In this document: positions 49,648-60,347 of the stretch, piece by piece
Numbering within the stretch: the first letter of the stretch is position 1
Layout of the letters: the number at the start of each line of letters is the position of its first letter
Assembly: GCF_001522545.3 (NCBI RefSeq)
Contig: NC_031771.1
Location: 25,918,847-25,982,846, forward strand
Source: Parus major
Lineage: Eukaryota; Chordata; Aves; Passeriformes; Paridae
Direction: 5' to 3'
Length of the DNA: 64,000 nt
The notes under the pieces: model-generated
Told to the model about the DNA's origin: nothing
The model's database searches: none
Seen by the model: the letters and a program-made list of their open reading frames with translations, nothing else
Made by a program: the position numbers and the translations under genes

Positions 49648-51654
49648 GTAAGACTGGCATTTTCAGTCCTCATCAAAATGAAAATCAGTGCATAGTTCAA
49701 TTTGGAAGTTTCATTTAGGTTTTCCTGTGACTATGCTTGTTAGTAAATCTTACATTTTTCCTTAAGAGAAATTTGACAGGAATTCCATGGCTTGTTTATA
49801 GTGCATTCTATTTATAATTAATCTCTTCTTCTGATAAAGCATTAATGAAAACTGTGATACCATTTTTAGGCTGGAATTTACCTGTTTCTAGTAGTTCAGT
49901 GCAGAACTTAGTCATGGACTTCGTACTGGATTCTCTTTCCAGCAGGTATCAAGAGCAATCTTAACTCTTTATGTTATCCAATGCCTTTATTCAAGAAGAA
50001 GTAATGGTTTTTCTGTTAGACTGTCCCAGATCACAGTTCTGATTTTAAAGTTCAGTAATTTGAGTGAGTTAAAAGCAGGGGAGATGCTGTGTGCATGAAT
50101 TAAAGGTATTTATAGAAAACAGCCATCAAATGATGACCTATAATGCAATGATAAAGAATGAGTCTGCCAAGGTTTGTTCTGTTATTATGGGCTTTAATAC
50201 TTTAATATAGAAAAAATAGTAATGAGAGAGACGAAAATGTTGAGAAACGGGAGCCAAAAATTTAAAAATGGGGGAAATTCCTTAGGAAGAACAAGTAATA
50301 TATGAACCCAAATAGTTGAATTGTCTAGTCCAGGCTCAAAGTGGCAAAGTACAAAAACTATTCTTCAGTCCTTTGCCAAGTATTGAGTAATCAATTGTTT
50401 TGATCCAGTTGTCTTCTATTTTTTCTATTATATTTTTATAGTTAAATAGTAAGCTGGTCTGTTAGGATAAACCAGGCAATTTTCTGAGTCTGTAATGCCA
50501 TAATACTTAGTAAACTATTTGATGAACAATTTTGAAATGTAGCTCTGGACAGTTACTTTATTAACAGAGGATAACATATTCTTATATGACAGTCCTTTCT
50601 TAATCTATTTGTTGTGGTTGTTTAGTAAGGCAGAATAAACTGTAGCATGTCCCTGCACTCAACCTTGTATCTTAGTGCTGCCATGCAAACACTTTAGTTA
50701 CATGAGATTTTCAATAAAAATTCCACACAGGCACATTTGTTTGACCCAGTATTGGGCAAACAAAACATTGGCATTGCGTGTATGGTGCCTCATCCTCCTA
50801 GAACAGATGAATCAAAGAAAACGTGCACATAACAAAAATGCCCAAAGCTACTGCAGGAAAACTCCTTACCATTTTTCCTGCTTTATGAGGGGTGGGGCTT
50901 TCTTAGGAATGATTCTGTTTCCCTTTCTCAGCCCTTTGTACTATCCTTTGTCTATCAGATTTGGAAGAACAGTGTTTGTAGTCAGATTTTTAAGGACAGT
51001 GGAGACTCAAGGTTTTAGAATATAAGTCTTGGTTGCAACTTTATAACTAAATAGTGAGAAATCATGGCGTGTTTTTTCTCCTGTGTATAATGTTTATGAG
51101 TGCCCTTACCTTTATGACCTTTCCATCTCTAGAATTTCAGAGTAATGGTCATTTTACTTACTACCCACATGTTGTATGGAAAATACTGGCTCCTGCTTTT
51201 CTGTGAGGAACCTAGGTTGTTCATTCAACAAAAGATGGTGTTAATAGTGGAATAGTGTTAAATGTAAATGAATCTACAAAAAAGTGGCAAGAGTGGTGTT
51301 GAAAAAACATTGAAATAACCAGTTATTTTTGTGAGACTTCTGAAAGATTTTCATTATTTTGGGTTGAACTTTGGATCTGAATTTATATCCAGATTGCCCT
51401 TGGGAACTGCAATTCAGCTATCAAATACCACTGGCATTTAGCCTTAGTTTGGGGAGTAGATAGGAAAAGAGCCAAAGCTGCAGTGAGAGAGGATAAAAAA
51501 GGAGCTGAGCAAAGCAGACAAAGTGGCCAGCCCTAATTTATTAAAAACATAAACCCAGTTGTGTGCATTTGTGATGCTTCTTGTAATGTTCAGTGTTTCT
51601 ATTTGGTTACAATTTTGCTGCCTTTTTCACTCCATTCTTTCGGTTTTTCTGAAG

Positions 51655-51720
51655 GAATTCTATCCCCAAACTACAGCCCAGCAGTGAGTTCTGGGATACA
51701 GAAGTCCCTGAGAGTTCAAT
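51655..51720 (+). CDS. Candidate exon 3 of chain (unrecognised protein)
   Basis: The acceptor TTCTTTCGGTTTTTCTGAAG and the consensus donor AAT|GTAAGT frame 66 bases. In the chain phase (two bases, 21 codons, one base) it reads SPNYSPAVSSGIQKSL and neighbours. A second frame is also open across this short exon, so the phase is fixed only by its neighbours. The trailing T plus TA of the next exon gives Leu. Confidence 0.3.
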
Positions 51721-52852
51721 GTAAGTAAAAACTGGATAACTTCACTCTTTTGGGGACTGAGTGGGATTTTATCTTGTCCAGGTTTATAGTGGGAAACTGT
51801 TTTTCCTGCTTTTACTGCTACATACACTTCTCATCGACAATACTTTAAGGTTAAATGTGCATATTTATAAGAAGTAATTTTTTATCCTGCACCAGCTGGG
51901 CAAGGAAATCTTTTCATGGGCTTTAGGTATCCAACAAGTTGTGTAAACAAAAAAGTTTCCCCCTGTCTAGTGGCCTCTACTTGTGTTGAACAAACAGCTA
52001 ATTTAATATATTGAACATTCAAATCAAAACAGAAGTAATTTTTACTGGTTCTGAAGAGCAATGGAACACTGAAGTATGGATCCATTGGTTTGTGTTTTTC
52101 CAGGGTCAAGATGCAGTGATTTCTAAATAGCTACAATTCACTTTATAAAGGCAAAAACCCGAAAAGAATATAATCGAAACAGTTTATTTTAAAATGAAGA
52201 CAGAAGCAAAACTTTACCAACTGCACTGTAAAGGGACAGGAAAAAAATACTGAATTCTGTGAGTTATAATTATTGAAATTGGTTTGTTTCACTTCAAGAA
52301 CATTTGTTAATCATTGATTTGAGTTCGTACAGTCTCTGACCTCACTATGCCAAAAAAATGAAGATGAGTTTAGTTAGATTTACTTGTACCACAAGGGGCA
52401 TGGAAAGTACAGAAGGAGGAAGTATTGAATGTATATTAAAAGATTTACATTAAAAATTTATGTACATCTGTGTTTAAACCATGACTACTTGAGAAAGACT
52501 GTGTTGAACTGGCTGGTGTTCTGATGCACCGTACTGAACTTTGTGTACTGGACCCTCTGAGATAGAGGGGTGTGCATACGGTGCAGATCCCAGAGCACTG
52601 TACAGTTCAAGCATATCTTCTGTCTATTTAAGGTAGAAGATTTTTTAATTTGTATGTCTTGGATTCCTTTTTCTGTCAAATGACAGTACTTATTTTAGTT
52701 GCTATCAGATTTCTAAGTAGCTCACAGATAAGAATAACTTTTCCCTAACTGAGAAACGTGTAGGTTTATAGGCTCTGTTTTGTGTCACGACACATTTAAA
52801 AATCATTTGAATTTTCTAATGAATATGAAAATTAAAAGATGGATTATTTCAG

Positions 52853-53008
52853 TAAGATATGTCAGTATTGGTGACAACATCCATTACCTTCTTTGTGCCA
52901 ATGCGTTTGCAAGTTTAATACTGTGTGACCTTGAAACTTGCAGGCTAAAGAGTACTGCTGTTTGCAGTAGAGGGGACCTGACTCTAGCAAGCACTGTTTG
53001 GCACAGAA
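52853..53008 (+). CDS. Candidate exon 4 of chain (unrecognised protein)
   Basis: The acceptor GGATTATTTCAG and the donor AGAA|GTAAAT enclose 156 bases, with 51 full codons in the chain phase. The peptide looks like a beta-rich globular segment (IGDNIHYLLCANAFASLILC, then DLETCRLKS, and ending near TVWHR). The pattern of a hydrophobic strand, Asp-Leu-Glu-Thr and a later Trp resembles one blade of a WD40-like propeller, but this is only an impression and no diagnostic WD dipeptide is present. The open frame without the intron continues to a TGA at 53029-53031. The 5' border has a weak pyrimidine tract. Confidence 0.35.
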
Positions 53009-53465
53009 GTAAATGGCATATAATTGCTTGAAATACTTCTAAAGGAATATAAATAACATAAATTTTCCTCCATGACCGACAAGATAGACCTTAGTCTACA
53101 GAGGTCCTCTCTTCCCTTCCTCTCATGTCCTTTTATTTTGAGGCAGTTCTCTGTCCACTGAACTAAGTGCTGCTTTCCAGAAATCATGACACACTAATTA
53201 ATTCCTCAGTTGAGGCGCAGCCTGCTGATTTGTAATGCTTTCTCTTCATACTCATTTCAAATGATTGTTAAATCAGAGCACTGAACACCCACATTTCTGC
53301 CGTGTTCCTTCAGCAATGTTTAACAAATTGGTTCTCCAGAATCCTCTGTTCCCTTCCCTGAAGAACTGCTGCTCCAGTGGGCATGATGTCAGTCCTGTCC
53401 CACTGCAATAGTGACATTCACCTCAGCAAAGTCTGTTTATAACTCAGTGCTGTAGTGTCCCCTGC

Positions 53466-54062
53466 TCAAATCACAATTAGCCACCTCTGCTTGCAAAAGT
53501 TGTCATCTCGTTTTTCTATGACTGAGCAAGGCTCTGCATATGAGCATGCATGGTATCCATGGTATTGCACTTGTCCCCATTTAAAAACAGATTTGATGGT
53601 GGAGGAGTATTTCCTCCCAATGGTATTAGAAACTGTATCTAAACTACCATGCCAAAAATCCTCAATAATTCTACAAATGATGTCTAGCTGCATTTACTGT
53701 ACCTTCCTGTAATGTGTATGCATGAAAGAACCGGGTGATGATGATTTTATTGTGTCAGAAGATGTCATACCATAACTAGACCTTAAAATACCAGCAAATC
53801 TAGCTCTAGAAGGAGTAGCTGCAACCAGTGTACTGCTACATAAAATTGTGTATTTAGGTGCTGAGAAGTTTGAACTAATTCCCCTGTTTGTAAGTATAGG
53901 TACAACTTTGTAGCCCATAGTAATTTTGTTTACTGCCCAGAGCATGTTTCTGGATGTAGATTCCTTATGCTTTCGCAGAACAGCCCCTTTCTCTTTAAGC
54001 TGAAGTGTTGGGGAAGGGGAAAGCAGGCTCAATGCATGACAAGAAAAATTTAGCCTCTGCAA
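53466..54062 (-). pseudogene. Long minus-strand frame with one internal stop
   Basis: One minus-strand frame stays open for 597 bases, with a single TAA (53694-53696) directly followed by an ATG. The halves contain 122 and 75 codons. That is unusual for AT-rich DNA. The opposite strand of the same segment also has a protein-like frame (ANLALEGVAATSVLLHKI and EKFELIPLFVSIG) broken by two stops. This could be a decayed gene or retroelement on either strand, inside an intron of the proposed plus-strand gene. I recognise no family. Confidence 0.25.
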
Positions 54063-54508
54063 AAAATACTGGATTCTACTAGACAGAGTAATTAATGAAA
54101 GGATTTAGAAGAAAGAGCCTATGGAACTCTTTAAAGCACAAAAAAGGGACATTTATCTGGATTATGTCTCTTGCTGCAGTTCACATTTTCAGCTGGCTCC
54201 GTGTCAGTAGTAGCTTATGATTCTGTTAGCTTTACACTGAGAGAAATCATACGTAGATGATAGATGCCACTTGTGGAGTTTTCTTTGTTGGTTTTTTTTC
54301 CCCCTGCTCTCAGGCTGCAGTGTATTAGCAGGTTATTGTCCTGTAACATTGAGACAAATGTAACAAAGTTAATTGGTAAATAGGTGAATATTCATTTACA
54401 AGCAGCTCTGAGTCGTTCAGTATTCTTATGACTTCTGCTTACAGCAAAAAATTAAGGTGAACAAGTAGATGGCATAAACTCTGAAAAAAACCCAAACAAT
54501 CCACCTGC

Positions 54509-54562
54509 CTCATTTTAATGACTGAGGCACAGTGAGATATGCAAGACTGGTAACTCCAAGAG
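54509..54562 (+). repeat. Possible MIR-type SINE fragment
   Basis: CTCATTTTAATGACTGAGGC followed by ACAGTGAGATATGCAAGACTGG parallels the MIR core 'cccattttacagatgaggaaactgaggcacagagaggttaag'. Very short. Confidence 0.35.
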
Positions 54563-55258
54563 TAGCAGATCATACTCTTGTGTCATGGAGTTAATTCAAG
54601 AAATGGGTTTTAAAGGGGAGGTATTTGTTATTTCATGCTTCAATGAGTTGGTGTTTCATAGAGATACCTGAACTAAGGAATAAACTTTGTAACCATTTGA
54701 TACAAATAGACTTTTCTCTTTTCACCTTTCCACATAATGCCCCTCTGCCAGAGTTTTTGTTGAACAGTGAAACCTGAAATTAAATTATACCAAAACACAC
54801 ACTTGCTGTGTCAGCCATGTTTCAGTAATGTAAATTCAGACAGATAACTTGTGGAAGATCAGATGGAGAAGAGTTTGTGTACTGTAGGTGTTGCACCAAG
54901 CAGCATGGTGGTGTACAGCTCATCAGGACTGCTTGGCCTCTTGGGTTGATAGAGTTATGAAGTCTTTAGCTGTTGATCATCACAGCAAAGAGACTGTTTG
55001 TAGACTAGCAACATGAAGGGAGAGTGTGCTGGTTTGTAAAGTGCTTGGAAAATACCTCCAAACACAAGTCTATAGTTCTGATTGCATGTTCTTGTTCAGT
55101 GTGATTTTTTTAAGAGTCTCTGTTTTCATGTGTTTCAGCACAACTGTGAGAATATTCTAGTTGCAGGGACTTCTGCAAAGGGTTAAACAAAAATAGAAAT
55201 CTTCACTGTATCATAGAGGCTTGTTTCAAAGTCCAAATCACTTTTTGTCCTTTTGCAG

Positions 55259-55307
55259 ACATGGCTTATGTTCCTTCTCTGAATTCTGGGTACTTGAACT
55301 TCTTCCT
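55259..55307 (+). CDS. Candidate exon 5 of chain (unrecognised protein)
   Basis: The excellent acceptor CTTTTTGTCCTTTTGCAG and the consensus donor CCT|GTAAGT enclose 49 bases. In the chain phase it reads two bases (AC, completing Asn with the A of the previous exon), 15 codons (MAYVPSLNSGYLNFF) and two bases (CT, completing Leu with the G of the last exon). An ATG lies at its start, but the phase match on both sides argues for an internal exon. A start of an alternative short transcript is possible. Confidence 0.4.
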
Positions 55308-55806
55308 GTAAGTATTAGTTTGTGCTGTTTTCTACTGATTTTTCTTCTCATGGAGTGAGCTGATGAACTTAAGGAAGGCCTTTGTATATAATTTTTGCAT
55401 TGTCTTTATGTACACAACCTATGCAGAAGACAGCTGGACAGCTATTGTGTACTTTGACAGCATGCACTGAAAATGTTGGAGTCTCTCTCTTCAGTTTTTG
55501 GTACTGTTTCTCAGATTTTAGCTTCTTCATTGCTGATTCATATGGAGATGTAGTAGTCTGTTTTGCAATGCTGACTTGAAATTGTAAATGCAATATAGAC
55601 CACACACAGTTTACTGTAAGAAAAATTAATAAAATATCTGTCTTCATTTCCAGGCACTATTTTAAAAAAAGTAATAAATCAATGTAACTCTCTGTAAAGT
55701 TATAGGATTTATTAAAGACAACAGCTGTGTTCAAAATAGCAAAAGTGCATCTCCATTAATTCTGCTATATGTTGTTCTCAGATAAGACTTGTTTTCCACC
55801 TGACAG

Positions 55807-56089
55807 GAGTCCTAAACTTAAACATGTTTATTATGGATTTAATATCGGAGGTGTTTATGTTCATATCACAGAACTCAAAACTGAATGTGAATTAACTGTA
55901 AATTTTGACACTGTCTTAACTATAGAGCAACATACAGACTCTGAAGATAAAGGTGTATTAATCCTCTTAAAAGTGGTTGAAGCTCAGATGACTTCCTATT
56001 TAACTTGCTTAGGCGTTGAGAATGATAAAAACTTAAAAATTTCTGGAGTCCTGGAACCACTTCAACCAGTCTGTCCATACATGAAATAA
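55807..56089 (+). CDS. Candidate terminal exon (unrecognised protein)
   Basis: The strongest coding signal in the window. Behind the acceptor CTTGTTTTCCACCTGACAG there is one base completing Leu, then 93 codons and TAA. The amino-acid make-up is that of a real globular protein: beta-strand-like hydrophobic stretches (HVYYGFNIGGVYVHITELK), acidic turns (HTDSEDKG), and an end reading LEPLQPVCPYMK. Third-position bases vary freely, as in genuine coding sequence, and the other frames are closed. The stop overlaps an AATAAA hexamer, and a CR1 insertion begins about 19 bases further on. I do not recognise the family. It is probably the C-terminus of a larger multi-exon protein encoded upstream. Confidence 0.5.
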
Positions 56090-56090
56090 A
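56085..56090 (+). terminator. Possible polyadenylation hexamer AATAAA
   Basis: The canonical AATAAA overlaps the TAA stop of the candidate terminal exon (ATGAAATAAAC). If used, the 3' UTR would be only about 15-25 nt long, which is unusual. A downstream hexamer beyond the CR1 copy is the alternative. Confidence 0.3.
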
Positions 56091-56107
56091 CTGATTTATG
56101 TATTGAA

Positions 56108-56800
56108 CTTTCCCTTGGCCCTTTTCAGCATGTGTCATGGACCCCTCAGGATCATTGACTCCAACTCCTGGCCCTGAGCAGGACCACCCCTTGTCACACC
56201 CTGTGCCTGAGTGTTGTCCAAAAGCTTCCTGAACTCTGTCAGGCTGGTGCTGTGACCCCTTCCCTGGGGAGCCTGTTCCAGTGCCCAACCACCCTCTGGG
56301 TGAAGAACCTTTCCCTGATATCCAACATAAACCTCCCCTGACACAACTTCAGGCAATTCCTCGAGTCCTGTCACTGCTCACCAGGGAGAAGAGATCAGTG
56401 CCTGAGGTCTCCCCTCAGTCTTTTCTTCTTCAGGCTGAACAGGCCAAATGACCTCAAGTCTTCTCACACCTTCCCCTATAAGCCCGTTGCCATCCTTGTT
56501 GCCCTCCTCTGGACACTTTCTAACAAAGTAATGTTGTTGTTTTCTTTTTTTTACATTGTGGCACCCAGAACTGCCCCCAGCACTGGAGGAGAGGCCGCCC
56601 CAGTGCAGAGCAGAGCAGGACAATCCCCTCCCTTCCCTGGCTGATGCCCCCAGGACAGGGTTGGCCCTCCTGGCTGCCGGGGCAGAATGACTCACATTCA
56701 ATTGCCATCGGCCAGGAGCCCCAGGTGCCTTTCTGCAGCGCTGCTTTCCAGCCTCTCGTTCCCCAGTCTGTATATGCATTCAGGGTTGCCCCATTCCAGT
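56108..56800 (-). mobile_element. CR1 LINE, 5'-truncated, minus strand
   Basis: The best-preserved CR1 copy. From its 3' end at the left, the plus-strand order is TCATTGACTCCAACTCCTGG, GAACTCTGTCAGGCTGGTGC, GGGAGCCTGTTCCAGTGCCC, CATAAACCTCCCCTGACACA, CTCAGTCTTTTCTTCTTCAG, TTGCCCTCCTCTGGACACTT, GGCCCTCCTGGCTGCCGGGG and TCTCGTTCCCCAGTCTGTAT. It covers the 3' UTR and the reverse-transcriptase C-terminal code on the minus strand. It is of another CR1 subfamily than the 8.6-kb copy. A T-rich insertion (about 56533-56550) interrupts it, and the frames are broken. It lies directly downstream of the candidate gene end. Confidence 0.95.
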
Positions 56801-58630
56801 TCAGTAGGAGAGAGCTTTAACATTTTCCAACTTTGTTTTCTTGCTAATATTGTTTTTCCACTCTTTTTCAATGATAATCCTTAGTTTCTAATGTCCCCAC
56901 TGCGTAGAGTTGCAGGTAAGTTTGTGGAGTTACTTTATTTTCCATGCTGAATCAGATTGAATCTTCTGGATTGTAGCCAAAAGACACCTGCAAACATTTT
57001 TACTATCCGATCTTCTTAGTCCCTCTGTTGTTGTGACAGTTTGTCTCCTATGGTATCCAAATTTTTTCACTTGTGATGATAAAGAGCTTCAGCTCCAGCT
57101 CAGTTTCCAGCTGGTTCCTCTTGTCAGGTTCATAACATAGGCAATGCACTTAACCCAGTTATTTAACTATTACATTTGAAAACAGTTTTGCTGAATGAAA
57201 TAACAGCAATTCTTCAAACCTCAATTAGGCCACTGTGTTGTATTGTTTCTGCTAATCAGGCTGGTTTCTAGCAGGCTCTCTTGGGCCAGCCTCACCACAT
57301 CTTTTATGTTTTATACTAAATCTAGGGCATGGTGTGGTGTTGAGGACACCTTGTCATAGCTGGACTTTACTGGGTTTAAGATGGCTACAACTTGGTGGTT
57401 ACAGAGAAATGTGACCAGGGAGAAGCATGTGGATTTTGGTAGCAATCCCCATTGTTAAATAAGGCAGACAGCAGCTGCTGGTATAGGGTTTTGTGACATG
57501 GTTGATGGGTTTTTTTCGCATCTGCTATTGAGTCTGGCTTAATCATTGGACCAGGTCACTTGTTTGAAATGGTAAAGTATAGCTTTCAGAAACTTGATCC
57601 ATGTAAATGATAAAGTTCATGCCTGGGTTTTGTTGTGAAACTTGCCCCTTCATTGTCTGGCTTTCTTCTTGGATATTGCAAACTGGAAAAAATTTTTCTG
57701 TCAGCTATTACCTTGGCATTTATGAGATGTAAGGATAGGACCTCAGTGAAATGGGAGAAGCTATTTATTATAGTACCGAGTCTGATAGTCTGCTAAATTC
57801 TTCTTGAACAGACTAATTGTATCCATGTTCATTTTCTCAAAGGGATGAGAATTATATGTGGGATTAGAAGGATTCAGGGAAATTTTCCAAAGTCAGCCCT
57901 TGTCAATTGAGGCTGTACAGGGAGAAACTCTGTATGTTCTTGTAAAATATTGGTCTTGTAAAATACTGTTGAAGTAACTGGGGCCTGTTTAATCTCCTGG
58001 CCTTGCCAGTGTAAATGTTTTAGTATTTCATGTGTTCTTGTGATTTCTGGGATTCAAAAAGAACTGTCTACTGGATCCTATTTTGGCTATCAGCAAGAAG
58101 CAAAAGCTAAAGACTTGTCCATTCCTCTTTACTGCTCTAAAATTTCTACTGGAAGGTCCTAGAAGATTGGTACTCTGATAAGGTTTCCTTTTCTTCATTC
58201 TACCTGACACCTTATCTCTGCTATCAACAGGTTTAGAATCTTGTCCCTGGCAATTACGTCACTGGCTTCTGCCCTGTTATGATGGAAGAGGTTTCTTCTC
58301 TTGTGTTGATAAATGTCCACAGGATTCATGTCGGATGGCATCGGGGAAAATATTGCACTGAGAGGGACCTCTGAAAGTGTCTAGTCATGGGACCACTCTG
58401 CAAATAATTATAGTAAGCACAGAAGCCTGAGAAGGATGTGTGGAAACACACCATGATAACAGTAAATGTTAAAAAGCAAAATTAAATAACCCCTGTATGT
58501 ATGCATACACATCTGCATGTATAATCATCTTAATTCCTCCTCTCCAAAGTGAGTAATTTTGATGATCAAACAGGTTTTCCCTTACCCACATCTTTGCTGC
58601 TTGAACAGCCCTGATTATAATTAGTCCCTT
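56801..58630. other. Unassigned non-coding DNA
   Basis: I see no recognisable transposon or gene. A minus-strand 60-codon frame at 58028-58210 (KKRKPYQSTNLLGPSSRNFR) is protein-like in composition and could be a scrap of an old element or exon, without further support. Confidence 0.45.
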
Positions 58631-58934
58631 ATGCAAATGGCAGATGAAGCCTTGGGAGGAGAAGAGCCTTGCAAGAGGGAAGGGAGTTCCTTGAGAAAAT
58701 ATCAAGAGATAAAGAGAGGTGTCCAGATTCTTGGACATAACAGATATTTGCACTGCTGGCAGAGCTTGCACACCTCCTGTGTCATCTGGATCCATTTGTT
58801 TATGCCTGTGCCTGCATCTGTCACAGACACACACCTCTTATCCAGAGAGAAAAGATTCACAGGGTTCCCTGTCAGCCTCGCCCCCCCATTTGGGGCAAAC
58901 AAAGCAACTCAAGGCAGACACAAGGAGGAATGCA
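58631..58934. other. Unexplained, relatively GC-rich block next to CR1
   Basis: This block is more GC-rich than its surroundings and forms the 5' part of a 260-codon plus-strand frame that continues antisense through the neighbouring CR1. It does not match the CR1 3' UTR as I know it. It may be another old repeat (for example part of a solo LTR), but I see no diagnostic ends. Confidence 0.35.
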
Positions 58935-59390
58935 GACTGGTAGGGACCCCCTCAAAGTCTCTGCTCAGCCCCCTGCTCAAAGCAGGGCTACCTCAAAAGC
59001 TCAATCAAGTGGCACAGGACCTTTTCCCACAAAGCCTTGAGGGTCTCCAGAGATGGATTTTCTGCAGCCTCAGTTGCAACTGCCTGACTCAGGGCTTATC
59101 CACCCTCTTTGGGAAAGGTTTTTTTTCCCATTTCCCAGACAACTCTGTCCTTGCTCCAACTTGTTGGCTCCTGTCCTTTTCCTCTATGCACCTCAGAGGA
59201 GAGCCTGTCTTCTCTGTGGCTCCTGGCAGGTATTTGAAGGGAAAAAATTCCATTCCCCCTGCGTGCTCTTTCCTATGCTGCACCACCCTTGGGCCCTGCT
59301 CTGGATTTTCTCCAGGCTGTCAAGATTGGTCTTGCTCCAGGAATTCTCACATCTGGACACTCAGCTCTTCAAAGATCTTTAGTGGGTACC
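58935..59390 (-). mobile_element. Diverged CR1 LINE, minus strand
   Basis: The plus-strand motifs appear in the order of an old CR1 subfamily read backwards: CCCCCTGCTCAAAGCAGGGC, GAGGGTCTCCAGAGATGGA, CTTTGGGAAAGGTTTTTTTT, CACCTCAGAGGAGAGCCTGT, CAGGTATTTGAAGGG and CTCTGGATTTTCTCCAGGCT. There are many indels, so it is older than the copy at 56.1 kb. It makes the long plus-strand frame across it an antisense artefact. Confidence 0.75.
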
Positions 59391-59878
59391 ACCATTTTCT
59401 CTGTAGTGCTTAGATTTAGTACTATGTTCACAGGGATTTCTGGGAAGAACTTTCTAATACACTGGATTCTACTTAGACCAGGATCCTGATTATGGGTTCA
59501 CCTTGCCAATAAGATTATTATGATCAATTGCTGTCCTTTACTGTGCTTTTTCGATGGTAGATGAAGTGTTTATTTCATAGTGTTTATTTAGCAAACTCAA
59601 CACAATTATAAGGCTTGGAGAGATAACTAAACAGAAAAGAAATTAAAATTTAAAATTTAAAATGCCTCTATTTGACTCACATTACCACCCCAATTTCTTT
59701 TTATAGCACAGAGCTGTTTATAAGAGCCACTTGGACTTAGTGCTTCTTAGTCATTATCAAGGAGCAGTTTTTACCATTCTGCTAGGTTACGTTCCCTAGT
59801 TTTGGAAAACCATATGTCCTTTCAGCAAGGCCAGATACGGCTACTACTTGTGTAAAAGTGAACAGGATCAGTTTGCTG
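59391..59878. other. Unassigned non-coding DNA
   Basis: Nothing is recognised. A short AT-only repeat (AATTTAAAATTTAAAATTTA) lies at about 59643-59662. Confidence 0.5.
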
Positions 59879-60145
59879 TTATACTAGCTTAAGGCTAAGC
59901 CCCGATGCAGGAGTGAGGTATAATGGATGAAGTATAATACCTTGCACTGTGTTCCTGACCTCAGGCCCAATCATGAGTTGGTGAAGGTCTCTAAGTTCCT
60001 TTTTTTGATAACCTGCTTGAGCAGGATCCAGTTGTTTCTGAGGAGCAGCTGCCACTCTTACTTTGGATAATGCCTCGCTCTGTTCTGCCCCTGCTGTCTC
60101 CTGTGTGGGAGAAGCTGGCTGGGCCAGTGCCTGGGAATCCTTCAT
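59879..60145 (-). other. Protein-like minus-strand frame, unrecognised
   Basis: An ATG-initiated 88-codon frame on the minus strand is rich in A, Q, P and E (QALAQPASPTQETAGAEQ), then more mixed (KKELRDLHQLMIGPEVRN). An overlapping second frame (59991-60284) is also open. The composition could reflect an old retroelement gag-like stretch or a locally GC-richer exon. No motif decides it, and no flanking splice sites or LTRs were recognised. Confidence 0.2.
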
Positions 60146-60347
60146 GGGACCCTTGTTTTTCCTCTACAGATGCTGGGATGTCCCCTGCCTCAGTAGTCCC
60201 GTTAATGTTTTGCAGTTTGAGAGGCTTTGAATGATATTTGCTCAGTGATAGTTCCCAGTACACTCCATTGGGTGTATACATCATTTTGTGAAAAACATTT
60301 CAGCTGAGGAAAATTATTTCATCTCCGGACTTGTTGCAAGCTTCTAT

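Noticed and set aside
50675..51025. 116-codon plus-strand ORF
   Set aside because: It lies between two chain exons but has no usable splice borders in phase, and the peptide is not protein-like.
56378..56779. 133-codon minus-strand ORF and several overlapping ones as genes
   Set aside because: They lie wholly in the CR1 copy at 56.1-56.8 kb. CR1 is GC-rich, so open frames arise in several registers.
58631..59413. 260-codon plus-strand ORF as a gene
   Set aside because: Its second half is antisense to a CR1 3' UTR, and the translation is Cys/Ser/Pro-rich noise. No splice or homology support.
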